Source of the DNA: Desulfosporosinus shakirovi
GTDB taxonomy: Bacteria; Bacillota; Desulfitobacteriia; Desulfitobacteriales; Desulfitobacteriaceae
Assembly: GCF_020595055.1 (NCBI RefSeq)
Contig: NZ_JAJDOO010000006.1
Coordinates: 1-64,000 of the forward strand
Direction of reading: 5' to 3'
Length of the DNA: 64,000 bases
Shown here: one piece after another, positions 32,529 to 40,711 of the stretch
Numbering within the stretch: position 1 is the stretch's first letter
How the letters are laid out: each line of letters opens with the position of its first letter
Program-made: the position numbers and the translations under genes
The notes under the pieces: generated by a model
What the model saw: the letters and a program-made list of their open reading frames with translations, nothing else
What the model was told of the DNA's origin: nothing
Databases searched by the model: none

Positions 32529-32980
32529 GTTGAGATATCTAGTCATTAGTTCCGAAACTTGCATAAACGAATATTCAAACAGCCGACTTTGAGTACATGA
32601 GATTCTAATCATTACACTTAATCATTCATGACTGAATTGTCTGCCTGACATGGGGTCGTTGGGGGTCGGCAGCTTCTCGCACATCCGTTTACTCAGTTAC
32701 TCCGAGGCTCGCCCACGCGCTGACCTGGGAGCTCCGCCAAACCTCAGGGTAATACCGAAGTGAACCCGTGGCTGCGCTTCCCAGGTCAGCTTTGTGGCCT
32801 TTAGCGCCTCTCCGTAAAATCCTTCACTCCTGTGCGAGAAGCTGCCTTTGGGGTCTGATAGGGTTTTTTTCAGAGTAGGTAAAAGACTTTATAGAGGGGA
32901 TTCGTGATAAAAAAAGCAAACGAGAGGACAAGCAAAACTTCGTCTTCAAGTTTGCTTTTATTTGTGGATCATCTTGTAAG
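32529..32980. other. Gene-free interval with dispersed repeat copy B
   Basis: Nothing coding is supported. The GC-rich repeat at 32668-32846 fills its centre; the rest is AT-rich spacer. Confidence 0.55.
32668..32846 (-). repeat. Dispersed structured repeat, copy B, with terminal inverted repeats
   Basis: A 179-bp GC-rich element bounded by perfect 16-bp inverted repeats GGCAGCTTCTCGCACA (32668-32683) and TGTGCGAGAAGCTGCC (32831-32846), with a second internal pair GCTGACCTGGGA / TCCCAGGTCAGC. Homologous, in reverse orientation, to 2889-3130. Ends, nested symmetry and lack of coding suggest a MITE or a structured RNA element. Confidence 0.8.
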
Positions 32981-33150
32981 TTAGTCGTAGTAACGCAGAT
33001 AATCCAAAGAATTTCCAGTGTCCTCATTGACAACAACTTCAAAATGAAGGTGCGGCCCGCTAGAACGCCTAGTTGAACCCACTAATCCAATCGTTTGCCC
33101 CTAAGAAACCGTCTGTCCGGCAGAAACAAAAGTTTCGAAGAATGGGCATA
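32981..33150 (-). pseudogene. M23 metallopeptidase remnant with frameshift and stop
   Basis: Reads YAHSSKLL, shifts frame to VSAGQTVS, hits TAG, then GQTIGLVGSTRRSSGPHLHF and EVVVNEDTG to a final stop. The conserved peptidoglycan endopeptidase motif HLHFEV is intact, but the frameshift, the stop and the missing upstream domain make it non-functional. It is fused by position to the end of the next small secreted gene, pointing to recombination here. Confidence 0.85.
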
Positions 33151-33161
33151 ACGTTAATCCT

Positions 33162-33374
33162 TTACCCGCCCCAGCTTCCGTAATAACCGCCACAACAGCC
33201 GTAACCGTTGCCATAGCCATAACCTGGAGCCTGCTGTCCAGGTTGATTAGGGTCTGCTGGTTGAGCCGTCCGGTACATTTGCGGATAAGCTGGCGCTGCA
33301 GAGGCAGTAGATGCCCCCACCGTAAGTAAAGCAACACATACAAAAAATACTCGGGATATTTTTGATAATTTCAT
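33162..33374 (-). CDS. Small secreted Gly/Tyr-rich protein
   Basis: A 70-residue protein with signal peptide (MKLSKISRVFFVCVALLTVG, cleavage near ASTASA-A) and a low-complexity mature part rich in proline, glutamine, glycine and tyrosine (GYGYGNGYGCCGGYYGSWGG). AAAGGAG precedes the ATG. Its promoter region shares TTAACATTTTTGTTA and a -10 box at exactly the same spacing as the other small secreted gene (35619-35930), so both are probably controlled by the two-component system that lies between them. Role unknown; cell-surface stress protein is a guess. Confidence 0.8.
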   Translation of the reverse strand: MKLSKISRVFFVCVALLTVGASTASAAPAYPQMYRTAQPADPNQPGQQAPGYGYGNGYGCCGGYYGSWGG

Positions 33375-33405
33375 TCTGTTCTCTCCTTTCTAAGTTGTTA
33401 AGCAT

Positions 33406-33458
33406 AGTATAGAGTTGTTATTTAACGACCACGTCACGAATTCTTAACATTTTTGTTA
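33406..33458 (-). promoter_or_regulatory. Response-regulator site and -10 box of the secreted-protein gene
   Basis: TTAACATTTTTGTTA at 33444-33458, then 32 nt, then TATACT (minus strand, 33411-33406). The identical motif, spacing (32 nt) and distance to ATG (70 nt) occur at 35962-36014. Confidence 0.75.
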
Positions 33459-33467
33459 TATAGTTAA

Positions 33468-34898
33468 TTATTTTTGATCGCTAAGCTCGTTCAGATGGGG
33501 CAAATAAAGGGTGAAGACGGCTCCATGCCCGGGTTCGCTTTCCGCCGATACTTTTCCGCCATGCATTTCAACGATTTTTTTAACGATAGAAAGCCCTAAG
33601 CCTGTTCCGGTTCCACGCCTAGATCTAGACTTATCGACTTTATAGAATCTTTCCCAAATATTTTCAAGCTCTCCCTGAGGAATACCGGAACCGGAATTTT
33701 TCACGGAGATATAAGTATAATTATTTTTAATACCCAACTCTACGTCTACTGCACCACCTGCTTCCGAATGTTTAATGGCATTGTCCAATAAATTCGTAAG
33801 AACCTGTTTGAGGCGATCGATATTTCCCCATACGGTAATAGTTTGCTCTGGTGCAGTTAGCGTTAAAGTGATTTCTTTAGAATTTGCCATATTTCTTAAA
33901 CGCTCAACGGTGATTTGAGCGAGTTTATTCAAAACCACATATTCCATTTCATCAAAGCTTTTAACAGCTTCCATTCCTTTTAAGTCGAGTAAATCGTCCA
34001 CCAGTCGCCTGAGACGCTCGGATTCGTCAATAATGTTGCTTAGATAGAGATTCTCCTGTTCCTTCGACTTGACCAGCCCGTCCAACACTGCCTCGGAAAA
34101 ACCCTGGATAACCGTTAAGGGAGTGCGTAACTCATGTGAGACATCGGAAAGTAGTTCCTGCCTCAAACGGTCAAGCCTCTCGATAGCCTCGATTTTTTCT
34201 TTAAGTTGAGTCGACATGCGATTAAACGATCGGGCAAGACGCCCCACCTCATCTTCCGAGGTAACCTGAATTTGCCTGCCGATCTCACCTTCTGTAATTA
34301 GACGTGCTGTTTCTTCCATTTTTGCAAGGGGACGGATCATCTTTCGCGATACAAATATACTTAACACAGTAGCTAATACAATCCCTATTAATGCTCCTAT
34401 AAGAGTAATTCCCAAAATATTGTTAACGTGCTGCTTCATGCCTGCAATTGGGCTATAGATAACTACCGAACCAATAACCTTATTATCTTTAATTAATGGA
34501 ACAGCCACAAGAAACAGCTCTTCATTGACCCCAGCAATCTTACCGGCAAATACAACATTTTTGCCACTGAGGACTTGCTCTCTAAAACCTGGCTCTAAAA
34601 GTAATTTGCTTGGTGATTGATCTTGAGATGTTTGACCGTACAAAGTATTTCCATCGGTATCCATAATAGTAGTTTTAGCACTTAAGACTTTAGTCAAAAT
34701 ATCCAATCTATCATTGATAATCGATCTCTGAGTGTTCTCATATTTGTTAAACAATATTATGACTTCTTCTGCCTCATTGATAAAAAAGCGCGCTTGTTGA
34801 TTATACACCAGAGAAGTAATCTGCTGAGCCTGTATCACAACGGAAAACAGATAAACCGCTAGTACTATAAGTACAATTGCCAACCAGAGCTTACTCAC
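33468..34898 (-). CDS. Sensor histidine kinase (HAMP, HisKA, HATPase)
   Basis: A 476-residue membrane kinase. Transmembrane helix 1 (LWLAIVLIVLAVYLFSVVIQ) and helix 2 near 160-180 bracket an extracellular sensor domain of about 130 residues; HAMP follows, then H-box DVSHELRTPLTVIQGF, N-box LLDNAIKHSEAGG, G1 NSGSGIPQ and G2 GTGTGLGLSIVKK. The GTG start lies 11 nt after the response-regulator stop; the ribosome binding site is weak, consistent with coupling. It partners the OmpR-type regulator upstream; the cell-surface genes on either side share an operator and are the likely regulon. Confidence 0.95.
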   Translation of the reverse strand: MSKLWLAIVLIVLAVYLFSVVIQAQQITSLVYNQQARFFINEAEEVIILFNKYENTQRSIINDRLDILTKVLSAKTTIMDTDGNTLYGQTSQDQSPSKLLLEPGFREQVLSGKNVVFAGKIAGVNEELFLVAVPLIKDNKVIGSVVIYSPIAGMKQHVNNILGITLIGALIGIVLATVLSIFVSRKMIRPLAKMEETARLITEGEIGRQIQVTSEDEVGRLARSFNRMSTQLKEKIEAIERLDRLRQELLSDVSHELRTPLTVIQGFSEAVLDGLVKSKEQENLYLSNIIDESERLRRLVDDLLDLKGMEAVKSFDEMEYVVLNKLAQITVERLRNMANSKEITLTLTAPEQTITVWGNIDRLKQVLTNLLDNAIKHSEAGGAVDVELGIKNNYTYISVKNSGSGIPQGELENIWERFYKVDKSRSRRGTGTGLGLSIVKKIVEMHGGKVSAESEPGHGAVFTLYLPHLNELSDQK

Positions 34899-34909
34899 TA
34901 AGCTATTTC

Positions 34910-35599
34910 TTAATGACCACTTAATTCGAATTTGTAACCCACCCCTCTAACTGTCTGTATAAAGTCACTGTAACCCACCTGGTTTTCCAGCTTGGATCTT
35001 AAGCGATTGACGTGGGTATCAACAGTACGGGAATCTCCGCAGTAATCGTATCCCCAGACCATGTTGAGTAACTGATCTCGACTATAGATTTGCCCCGGTC
35101 GTTTAGCCAAGCAATGCAACAATTCAAATTCTTTTGCCGTTAAGCTTATATTTATTCCATCAACCTCAACTTCACGAGTTATCTGATTGATTTTGAGACC
35201 AGGGTAAGCAAGGATATGTTCCTTACTTTCTTCCCCTTCCAGCCTTCTTAGGACAGCCTTGACTCGGGCACTGAGTTCACGCGGGCTAAACGGTTTTACG
35301 ACGTAATCATCAGCCCCTAAATCGAACCCTAACACTCGATCATTCTCTTCTCCCTTGGCTGTTAGCATGATAATAGGAATCTTGGTTTCTTTTCTTAATA
35401 TCTTGCAGACCGTCCAACCATCTAATCCCGGCATCATCAAATCGAGGATGATAATATCCGGATTATCTTTCCGAACCATCTCTAATGCTTTGTTTCCATC
35501 CTCTGCCTGGTAGACGTCAAAACCTTCTGCTACAAGGTAGAGGCACACAATTTCCCTTATCCGATCATCATCGTCTGCTATCAAAACCTTATTGTTCAA
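34910..35599 (-). CDS. OmpR/PhoB-type response regulator
   Basis: A 229-residue regulator with receiver domain (VLIADDDDRIREIVCLYLVA, phosphoacceptor in IIILDLMMPGLDG, KPFSPREL) and winged-helix output (ISLTAKEFELLHCLAKRPGQ, RDQLLNMVWGYDYCGDSRTV, DTHVNRLRSKLE). The TTG at 35599 follows GGGGGAG and gives the standard N terminus; the open frame extends upstream only because it overlaps the end of the next gene. It is first of a two-gene unit with the kinase. The TTAACATTTTTGTTA sites beside both flanking genes are good candidates for its binding site. Confidence 0.95.
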   Translation of the reverse strand: MNNKVLIADDDDRIREIVCLYLVAEGFDVYQAEDGNKALEMVRKDNPDIIILDLMMPGLDGWTVCKILRKETKIPIIMLTAKGEENDRVLGFDLGADDYVVKPFSPRELSARVKAVLRRLEGEESKEHILAYPGLKINQITREVEVDGINISLTAKEFELLHCLAKRPGQIYSRDQLLNMVWGYDYCGDSRTVDTHVNRLRSKLENQVGYSDFIQTVRGVGYKFELSGH

Positions 35600-35618
35600 T
35601 GTATCTCCCCCTTCTATA

Positions 35619-35930
35619 CTATTGACAGCACCAATTCCTATAAGCATTACTCCAACTATCATCGTGAGGACTTCTATACCAATAATATTCCGGCTGATAG
35701 TTTGGATTGATTGGACTGAACCAAGATCCATTGATATCAGAGGCAGCTGATTTAACATCAGGTATACCTTTATCTGGGACAGCTGTAGAAGAGGGATTAG
35801 GTTGGGCTTGGATTGGGCTAACATTTAGATTTTCTTGCCAAGGACGGGGTTCCGCAAAGGCTTGTGTTAAAAAAAGACCTGCAACAAATAATGTGATAAC
35901 AATAAATATCATTAGTGCCTTCTTCTTCAT
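35619..35930 (-). CDS. Small secreted protein
   Basis: A 103-residue protein with signal peptide (MKKKALMIFIVITLFVAGLF, cleavage near TQAFA-E) and a mature part rich in Pro, Asn, Ser, Trp and Tyr (PNYQPEYYWYRSPHDDSWSN) ending in WCCQ. The ATG follows GGGGGG closely. It lies 19 nt upstream of the response regulator and is probably co-transcribed with it. Its upstream region repeats the operator of the other secreted gene. No family recognised. Confidence 0.8.
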   Translation of the reverse strand: MKKKALMIFIVITLFVAGLFLTQAFAEPRPWQENLNVSPIQAQPNPSSTAVPDKGIPDVKSAASDINGSWFSPINPNYQPEYYWYRSPHDDSWSNAYRNWCCQ

Positions 35931-35961
35931 TGTAGCCCCCCCATTATCAATCAATAACTCT

Positions 35962-36014
35962 ATTATATCTTAAGAGGATTACATGGAGTTAACGGGTTTT
36001 TAACATTTTTGTTA
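35962..36014 (-). promoter_or_regulatory. Response-regulator site and -10 box upstream of the two-component operon
   Basis: TTAACATTTTTGTTA (36000-36014), 32 nt, TATAAT (35967-35962) on the minus strand, 70 nt from the ATG at 35930. Same motif and spacing as at 33406-33458; implies positive autoregulation. Confidence 0.75.
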
Positions 36015-36083
36015 AACTTCGATTATCTGAATTACTAAATCACTGATTGAATAAATGGAAAATGTTCGTATCTAGTGTTTATA

Positions 36084-36119
36084 CTCCCTGACAATCCATA
36101 TTACAATTCGGAAACAAGT
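36084..36119 (+). repeat. Short dispersed repeat, copy 2
   Basis: CTCCCTGACAAT then CATATTACAATTCGGAAACA and AGT, matching 29157-29192 at 34 of 36 positions. Too short for a mobile element on its own. Confidence 0.7.
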
Positions 36120-36320
36120 TACCCACTGCACAACAGAATTGTAGCTAAATGTAATACGACTCCCAAAAACAAAAGACCTATGATTTTCAAAATCATAGGA
36201 GGGTTGAGAGCTTTCCTTCAGCAAACATTCAGTTCATCCTCAATTCCAATTCAGCAATCTTAGTTATAATGCCAATATCCCAGTGAAGCATTACACATGA
36301 GGAGAAACGAGGTGTGAACA

Positions 36321-37034
36321 CTGAACCAAGCTATCAAATATCGTCATGAGTTAAAATTCTTTGTTAATTTTCATCAATACTACACCCTGCGGCAGCGCCT
36401 TAAAAACCTGATGGAACAAGATGAGCACGTCGGTCCTACCGGAGAGTACCATATTCGCAGCTTATACTTTGATGACATCGGCAACAAGGCCCTTGCTGAA
36501 AAATTGGGAGGGATAAGTCAACGTAAGAAATACCGGATCCGCATCTATAATTTAGAAGACAAGGTGATTCACTTTGAAAAAAAGATTAAGAACGGGGACT
36601 ATATTGCCAAAGTCAAAGAGTCACTCACCAGAGAAATGACTGACAACATCCTTGCCGGGGACTATCAGGGACTTAAGAACCCGAGCAACCCGTTTTTGTT
36701 GGAATTGCACAATGAAATGGCTCATAAATTGCTGCGCCCAAAAGTGATTGTCGATTATGTCAGAGAGCCTTATATTCAGCCGCAAGGTAATGTTCGCATC
36801 ACCTTTGATAAAGACCTGAAAAGTGGTTTGCAGCGCACCGATGTCTTCAATCAAGAGTTGAGTATGGTTCGGGCCTTGTCAGAAAACCACATTATCCTGG
36901 AAGTTAAATACGATGAGTATTTACCCAGCCCTATTCGAAATGTCTTACAGTTGGAGGGCTTGCAGCGTCAGTCTGCCTCGAAATATGTAATCTGCCGAAA
37001 ATATATTAAATTAAATTCATGGGAGGACCAATAA
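36321..37034 (+). CDS. VTC domain protein (polyphosphate polymerase-like), apparent CTG start
   Basis: A 237-residue VTC-type tunnel-fold domain. In eukaryotes this domain makes polyphosphate; bacterial members usually sit beside DUF4956 and CotH genes, as here. Basic and acidic tunnel residues are visible: YRHELKFFVNFHQYYTLRQR, YHIRSLYFDD, KYRIRIYN, FEKKIKNGDYIAK, RPKVIVDYVREPY, RITFDKDLKS, ILEVKYDEYLP. The first conserved block (IKYRHELKFF) lies upstream of the first ATG at 36411, so the start is most likely CTG at 36321, six bases after GAGGTG. It overlaps the next gene by one base (TAATG). Confidence 0.88.
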   Translation: MNQAIKYRHELKFFVNFHQYYTLRQRLKNLMEQDEHVGPTGEYHIRSLYFDDIGNKALAEKLGGISQRKKYRIRIYNLEDKVIHFEKKIKNGDYIAKVKESLTREMTDNILAGDYQGLKNPSNPFLLELHNEMAHKLLRPKVIVDYVREPYIQPQGNVRITFDKDLKSGLQRTDVFNQELSMVRALSENHIILEVKYDEYLPSPIRNVLQLEGLQRQSASKYVICRKYIKLNSWEDQ

Positions 37035-37729
37035 TGAACACTGATACAGCGGCTCTTACCTTTACAGATATTATTAAAAACTCTGTCATGAGTAATTTTG
37101 TTTCCGATATCGCCATCTCTCAAGTCCTAATTACCATGACCATGGCCTTCTTTGTCGGCTTCTTCATTTATCTGCTTTACAAGCGAATTTTCAGCGGTGT
37201 CTTATACTCGAAGAGCTTTAATGTGACCTTAATCGGTATTACGATGGTGACTGCCATGATTATCATTGCCATCAATTCAAATCTGGTCCTCTCCCTCGGT
37301 ATGGTCGGTGCACTCAGTATTGTGCGCTTTCGAACTCCCATTAAAGACCCTACCGACCTGATTTTTATTTTCTGGGGTGCCGCCGCAGGCATTGTTGTGG
37401 GGGCTGGGTTCTATTCCCTGGCCATTATGGGATCCATTATGATTGGCTTAGTGATGTTTATCTTTATCAAGAAGTCCTCCTTCGAAACCCCCTACCTGCT
37501 AGTGGTTAATTGCGACGGCGACGAGAGCGAAAAAAACCTTCTCAGCCTAGTCCACAAACATGCCAAACGATATAATCTGAAACAAAAAAACGTATCCTCA
37601 AACAATCTTGAAATAACTCTTGAAGTTCGAATTAAAGATAAAGAAAGTAGTTTTGTCAACGAAATTTCGGCACTTGTTGGCGTGAAAGACGCTGTACTCA
37701 TCAGCTACAGCGGAGATTTTGTATCATGA
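37034..37729 (+). CDS. DUF4956 membrane protein
   Basis: A 231-residue protein with about four membrane helices in the N-terminal half (VLITMTMAFFVGFFIYLLYK, LIGITMVTAMIIIAINSNLV, GMVGALSIVRFRTPIKDPTD, GAAAGIVVGAGFYSLAIMGS) and a soluble C-terminal domain of about 80 residues. The motif SIVRFRTPIKDP is the family hallmark. GGGAGG precedes the ATG. It is the middle gene of the VTC-DUF4956-CotH cluster; a role in moving or sensing polyphosphate is suggested by context only. Confidence 0.92.
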   Translation: MNTDTAALTFTDIIKNSVMSNFVSDIAISQVLITMTMAFFVGFFIYLLYKRIFSGVLYSKSFNVTLIGITMVTAMIIIAINSNLVLSLGMVGALSIVRFRTPIKDPTDLIFIFWGAAAGIVVGAGFYSLAIMGSIMIGLVMFIFIKKSSFETPYLLVVNCDGDESEKNLLSLVHKHAKRYNLKQKNVSSNNLEITLEVRIKDKESSFVNEISALVGVKDAVLISYSGDFVS

Positions 37730-37746
37730 TCGGTGGTGTTTAAGGA

Positions 37747-39423
37747 ATGAAGTTCAAACTCCCAGTACCGTTTCTTCTTTTCGGATTTGTTATCCTCTTG
37801 ATTATCGGGGTCATGAGTAATGGAGGATTCACCCAAAATTATACTTCCGAGGCCTCGACGAGCAACTCAGAAGTTATAGACAACAACGCTGTCCTCGACG
37901 AAACAGTGTTTCCCAAAGACAAAGTCGTCGATGTGAAAATCACCATAGATGACAATGATTTTCAAAATCTCATAGAAAATGCCACAGAGGAGGAATTCAA
38001 AACCGCCTCTGTCGAATATAACGGCATAAAGCTTGATAATATCGGCATACGTGCCAAAGGCAACTCCTCCCTGCGGAGTATTTCCCAGTCAGATTCCGAG
38101 CGTTATAGCTTTAAGCTGTCCTTCGATGAATATATGGACAATCAGACCTTGGCTGGACTCTCTAAAATTAACCTCAACAACATGTACAGCGATGCCTCCT
38201 ATTTGCGAGAATTCCTCACCTATGAATTAGCCGAGGCAATGGGACTGCCGACCCCTAAATACTCTTACGTCAATATCTACGTCAATGACGAGCTCTGGGG
38301 CTTCTATCTCGCAGTGGAACAGATCGGAGATGCCTACCTGGAGCGGAATTACGATAATACCACCGGTGAATTGTACAAGGCCGAAATGAATGGCGCAGGC
38401 AGTGATCTCACCTGGTTGGGAGAGGATGTTTCATCTTATTCAAGCCTGGTCGAGAAATCAAAGTCGTCGGATAACGATAGCCTGATTAACATGTTGAATG
38501 AACTCAATAACGGCAGCGATTACGCGAAGGTGTTGGATGTGGAAGAAGCACTTGGCTATGTTGCTCTTAACGTGCTCAGCGCAAATATGGATAGCTACTT
38601 GGGCCAAAACAAGCATAATTATTATTTGTATGAAAATGATGGCGTCTTTTCCATACTGCCTTGGGATTATAATATGGCCTTCGGAGGATTTGGGGGATCT
38701 AATATCTTAATTGATGAGCCTACGCAAGGTGCTTTATCTGAAAGACCCCTTATAGCTAAGCTGCTTCAAGTGGAGGAATATAAGGCAACTTATCATGAAA
38801 TGCTTAGTGAAGCTATTGAAGGCTACTTGTCTGATGCCCAGTTCCAAACCAGAGTGCAAGAACTGACTCAGCTCATCGAGCCCTATGTCATGGCGGATCC
38901 CTCCGCCTTCTCCACTTACGAAGAATATGAGCAAGGGGTAACTCAATTACTAGCCTCTAATACCTCTAATGTTCAAACTATCGCCCAGCAGCTTGAGGGA
39001 ACAATTCCTTCCTCGGGAGACGGTTCAGGTAGTGGTGACAGTCGCGGAGGTGCTATGGGCAGGGGGCAAAGAGAAAATAATGCCCAAGGGAATGAACCAA
39101 CCGCACCAGAAGGACAGCCCGTGGCCAACGCTCAAAACACGGACACCCCGGCACAAGTGGAGCAGAGTCCTAAGGGACAGACTGACCCAAATCAGGCTAT
39201 CGGGCAACAACAGCCTAATGACCAACAAAATGAAGCGCCACCATTTGCTAAAGGGGGGCAAGGCGGCCCACCAAATGGCATGGGGGGCAGAGGCGGCATG
39301 GGCGGTGATATGAACTCTACAATTGGCCAAGGCAGCGTCACCGAGTTAATTACGACCGGGATTTCACTGGTTGTTCTCCTTCTTGCCGGCTTGTTTATAA
39401 CATTTTTTAAACGCAAACGTTAA
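37747..39423 (+). CDS. CotH-like protein kinase, surface-anchored
   Basis: A 558-residue protein with an N-terminal signal/anchor (PVPFLLFGFVILLIIGVMSN), a CotH domain (KDKVVDVKITIDDNDFQNLI, IGIRAKGNSSLR, FKLSFDEYMDNQ, LREFLTYELAEAMG, LWGFYLAVEQIGD, ILPWDYNMAFGG), about 110 residues of Gly/Gln/Pro-rich low complexity, and a C-terminal membrane helix with basic tail (LVVLLLAGLFITFFKRKR). CotH of Bacillus phosphorylates spore-coat proteins; whether this paralogue acts on spores or the cell wall is unknown. It follows DUF4956 by 17 nt and is in one operon with VTC. Confidence 0.92.
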   Translation: MKFKLPVPFLLFGFVILLIIGVMSNGGFTQNYTSEASTSNSEVIDNNAVLDETVFPKDKVVDVKITIDDNDFQNLIENATEEEFKTASVEYNGIKLDNIGIRAKGNSSLRSISQSDSERYSFKLSFDEYMDNQTLAGLSKINLNNMYSDASYLREFLTYELAEAMGLPTPKYSYVNIYVNDELWGFYLAVEQIGDAYLERNYDNTTGELYKAEMNGAGSDLTWLGEDVSSYSSLVEKSKSSDNDSLINMLNELNNGSDYAKVLDVEEALGYVALNVLSANMDSYLGQNKHNYYLYENDGVFSILPWDYNMAFGGFGGSNILIDEPTQGALSERPLIAKLLQVEEYKATYHEMLSEAIEGYLSDAQFQTRVQELTQLIEPYVMADPSAFSTYEEYEQGVTQLLASNTSNVQTIAQQLEGTIPSSGDGSGSGDSRGGAMGRGQRENNAQGNEPTAPEGQPVANAQNTDTPAQVEQSPKGQTDPNQAIGQQQPNDQQNEAPPFAKGGQGGPPNGMGGRGGMGGDMNSTIGQGSVTELITTGISLVVLLLAGLFITFFKRKR

Positions 39424-39475
39424 TAGGTCAGCACAAGAACATTCTAACTAACATCAACTTTAAAGGAGTAAAGCA

Positions 39476-40357
39476 ATGACATTAAAAAAACTTAAGACGA
39501 TTTATGTAGGGCTGTTCACCATCCTCTTAGTTGCTGTAATTGGAATCGGATCTGTTTATGCTACTCAAAACAACATTGTTGCCAAGGTCAACGGGGTGGC
39601 CATCTCTGAGACGGAGCTACAGGAGTTTCTGCTTCAGCAAGGGGGCAGTGATGGCTTAAATACTTTGATTCAACAGAGTATCATTGAGCAAGAAGCCGAA
39701 AAACAGAAGATCCAAGTTACTGAGGCGGATATTGATAAGGAACTTGCCACAGTGAAAGCATCCTTTGATAGTGAAGAAGCCTTTAGCCAAGCCCTGGCAA
39801 CAAATGGGATCACTCTGGATACTCTTAGGACAAATATCCTGACCAATCTTCAAATGACCAGACTGCTTGAAGCCCAAAATCCTATAACTGAAGATGAAAT
39901 TAAAGCATACTTTGATACGAACAAAGACAGTCTTGACGTTGCCGAGGAAGTAAACGCCAGCCATATTTTAGTGGCAACCGCAGAACTTGCCAACGAGATT
40001 AAAGCAAAGATTACAGCCGGTGAGACTTTTGCTGACTTAGCTAAGCAATATTCAACTGACGAAAGTACCAAAGAGCTAGGTGGAAACCTTGGCTTCTTTG
40101 CTAAAGGAGAAATGGTACAAGAATTTGAAGAGGTGGCCTTCTCTTTAGAAGTTGGCCAAATCAGTGATCCTGTCAAGACAGACTACGGATATCACATTAT
40201 TAAGATTGAAGCCAGAACGGAAGCAAAGGCAGCCACTCTTGAGGAAAGCAGGGATAAAATCAAAGAGATCTTGTTAGCTCAAAAATTGACGACAGAATTT
40301 GATCCTTGGCTTCAAGAACGTTTAGCCGAGTATACTATCGAAAATTATTTGACCTAG
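39476..40357 (+). CDS. PrsA-like peptidyl-prolyl isomerase
   Basis: A 293-residue extracytoplasmic foldase: signal/anchor (TIYVGLFTILLVAVIGIGSV), a SurA/PrsA-type N-terminal chaperone domain (VAKVNGVAISETELQEFLLQ), and a parvulin domain (EEVNASHILVATAELANEI, LAKQYSTDESTKELGGNLGF, GYHIIKIEAR). There is no lipobox cysteine, unlike PrsA of Bacillus. AAAGGAG precedes the ATG. It lies 52 nt after the CotH gene and is followed by a strong terminator, so it probably ends the VTC operon and may fold its exported products. Confidence 0.93.
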   Translation: MTLKKLKTIYVGLFTILLVAVIGIGSVYATQNNIVAKVNGVAISETELQEFLLQQGGSDGLNTLIQQSIIEQEAEKQKIQVTEADIDKELATVKASFDSEEAFSQALATNGITLDTLRTNILTNLQMTRLLEAQNPITEDEIKAYFDTNKDSLDVAEEVNASHILVATAELANEIKAKITAGETFADLAKQYSTDESTKELGGNLGFFAKGEMVQEFEEVAFSLEVGQISDPVKTDYGYHIIKIEARTEAKAATLEESRDKIKEILLAQKLTTEFDPWLQERLAEYTIENYLT

Positions 40358-40384
40358 AATTGTACAACCTTCATTCTATCGACT

Positions 40385-40409
40385 ACGAGGGGGTGGCTAG
40401 CCCCCTCGT
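40385..40409 (+). terminator. Terminator of the VTC-CotH-PrsA unit
   Basis: ACGAGGGGG pairs with CCCCCTCGT around a 7-nt loop, followed by TATTTGCTTTT. The rest of the gap to 40,711 shows no further feature. Confidence 0.85.
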
Positions 40410-40711
40410 TATTTGCTTTTAGGGGATGGAAAATTCAAAAGAAAGGAGCACATTCTTTGACTCAACCCCTACCGGTTAAGTTTATTTACTAGGTTGTATG
40501 TGATAGAGTATCTTTGGTAAATTCATTACCATTAAGTTCATCAATAGCAGAAATATTTCCCCTTCTATAACACTGTGGTTTTAACTCGATTAATTGTTGC
40601 ATTAATTTTTTTCGCAAAATTTCCTCCGACTTAGCTAGAGGTATCAAAGTGATTTAACTTTCCCATTCGAATTTTTCGAGTAAAAAGACTAACGAATTGA
40701 GAGGAACAACT

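Larger units (their letters stand above)
35931..36320. other. Intergenic region upstream of the two-component operon
   Basis: Contains the operator/-10 (35962-36014) and short dispersed repeat copy 2 (36084-36119). No coding feature is supported before the VTC-like gene. Confidence 0.55.
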
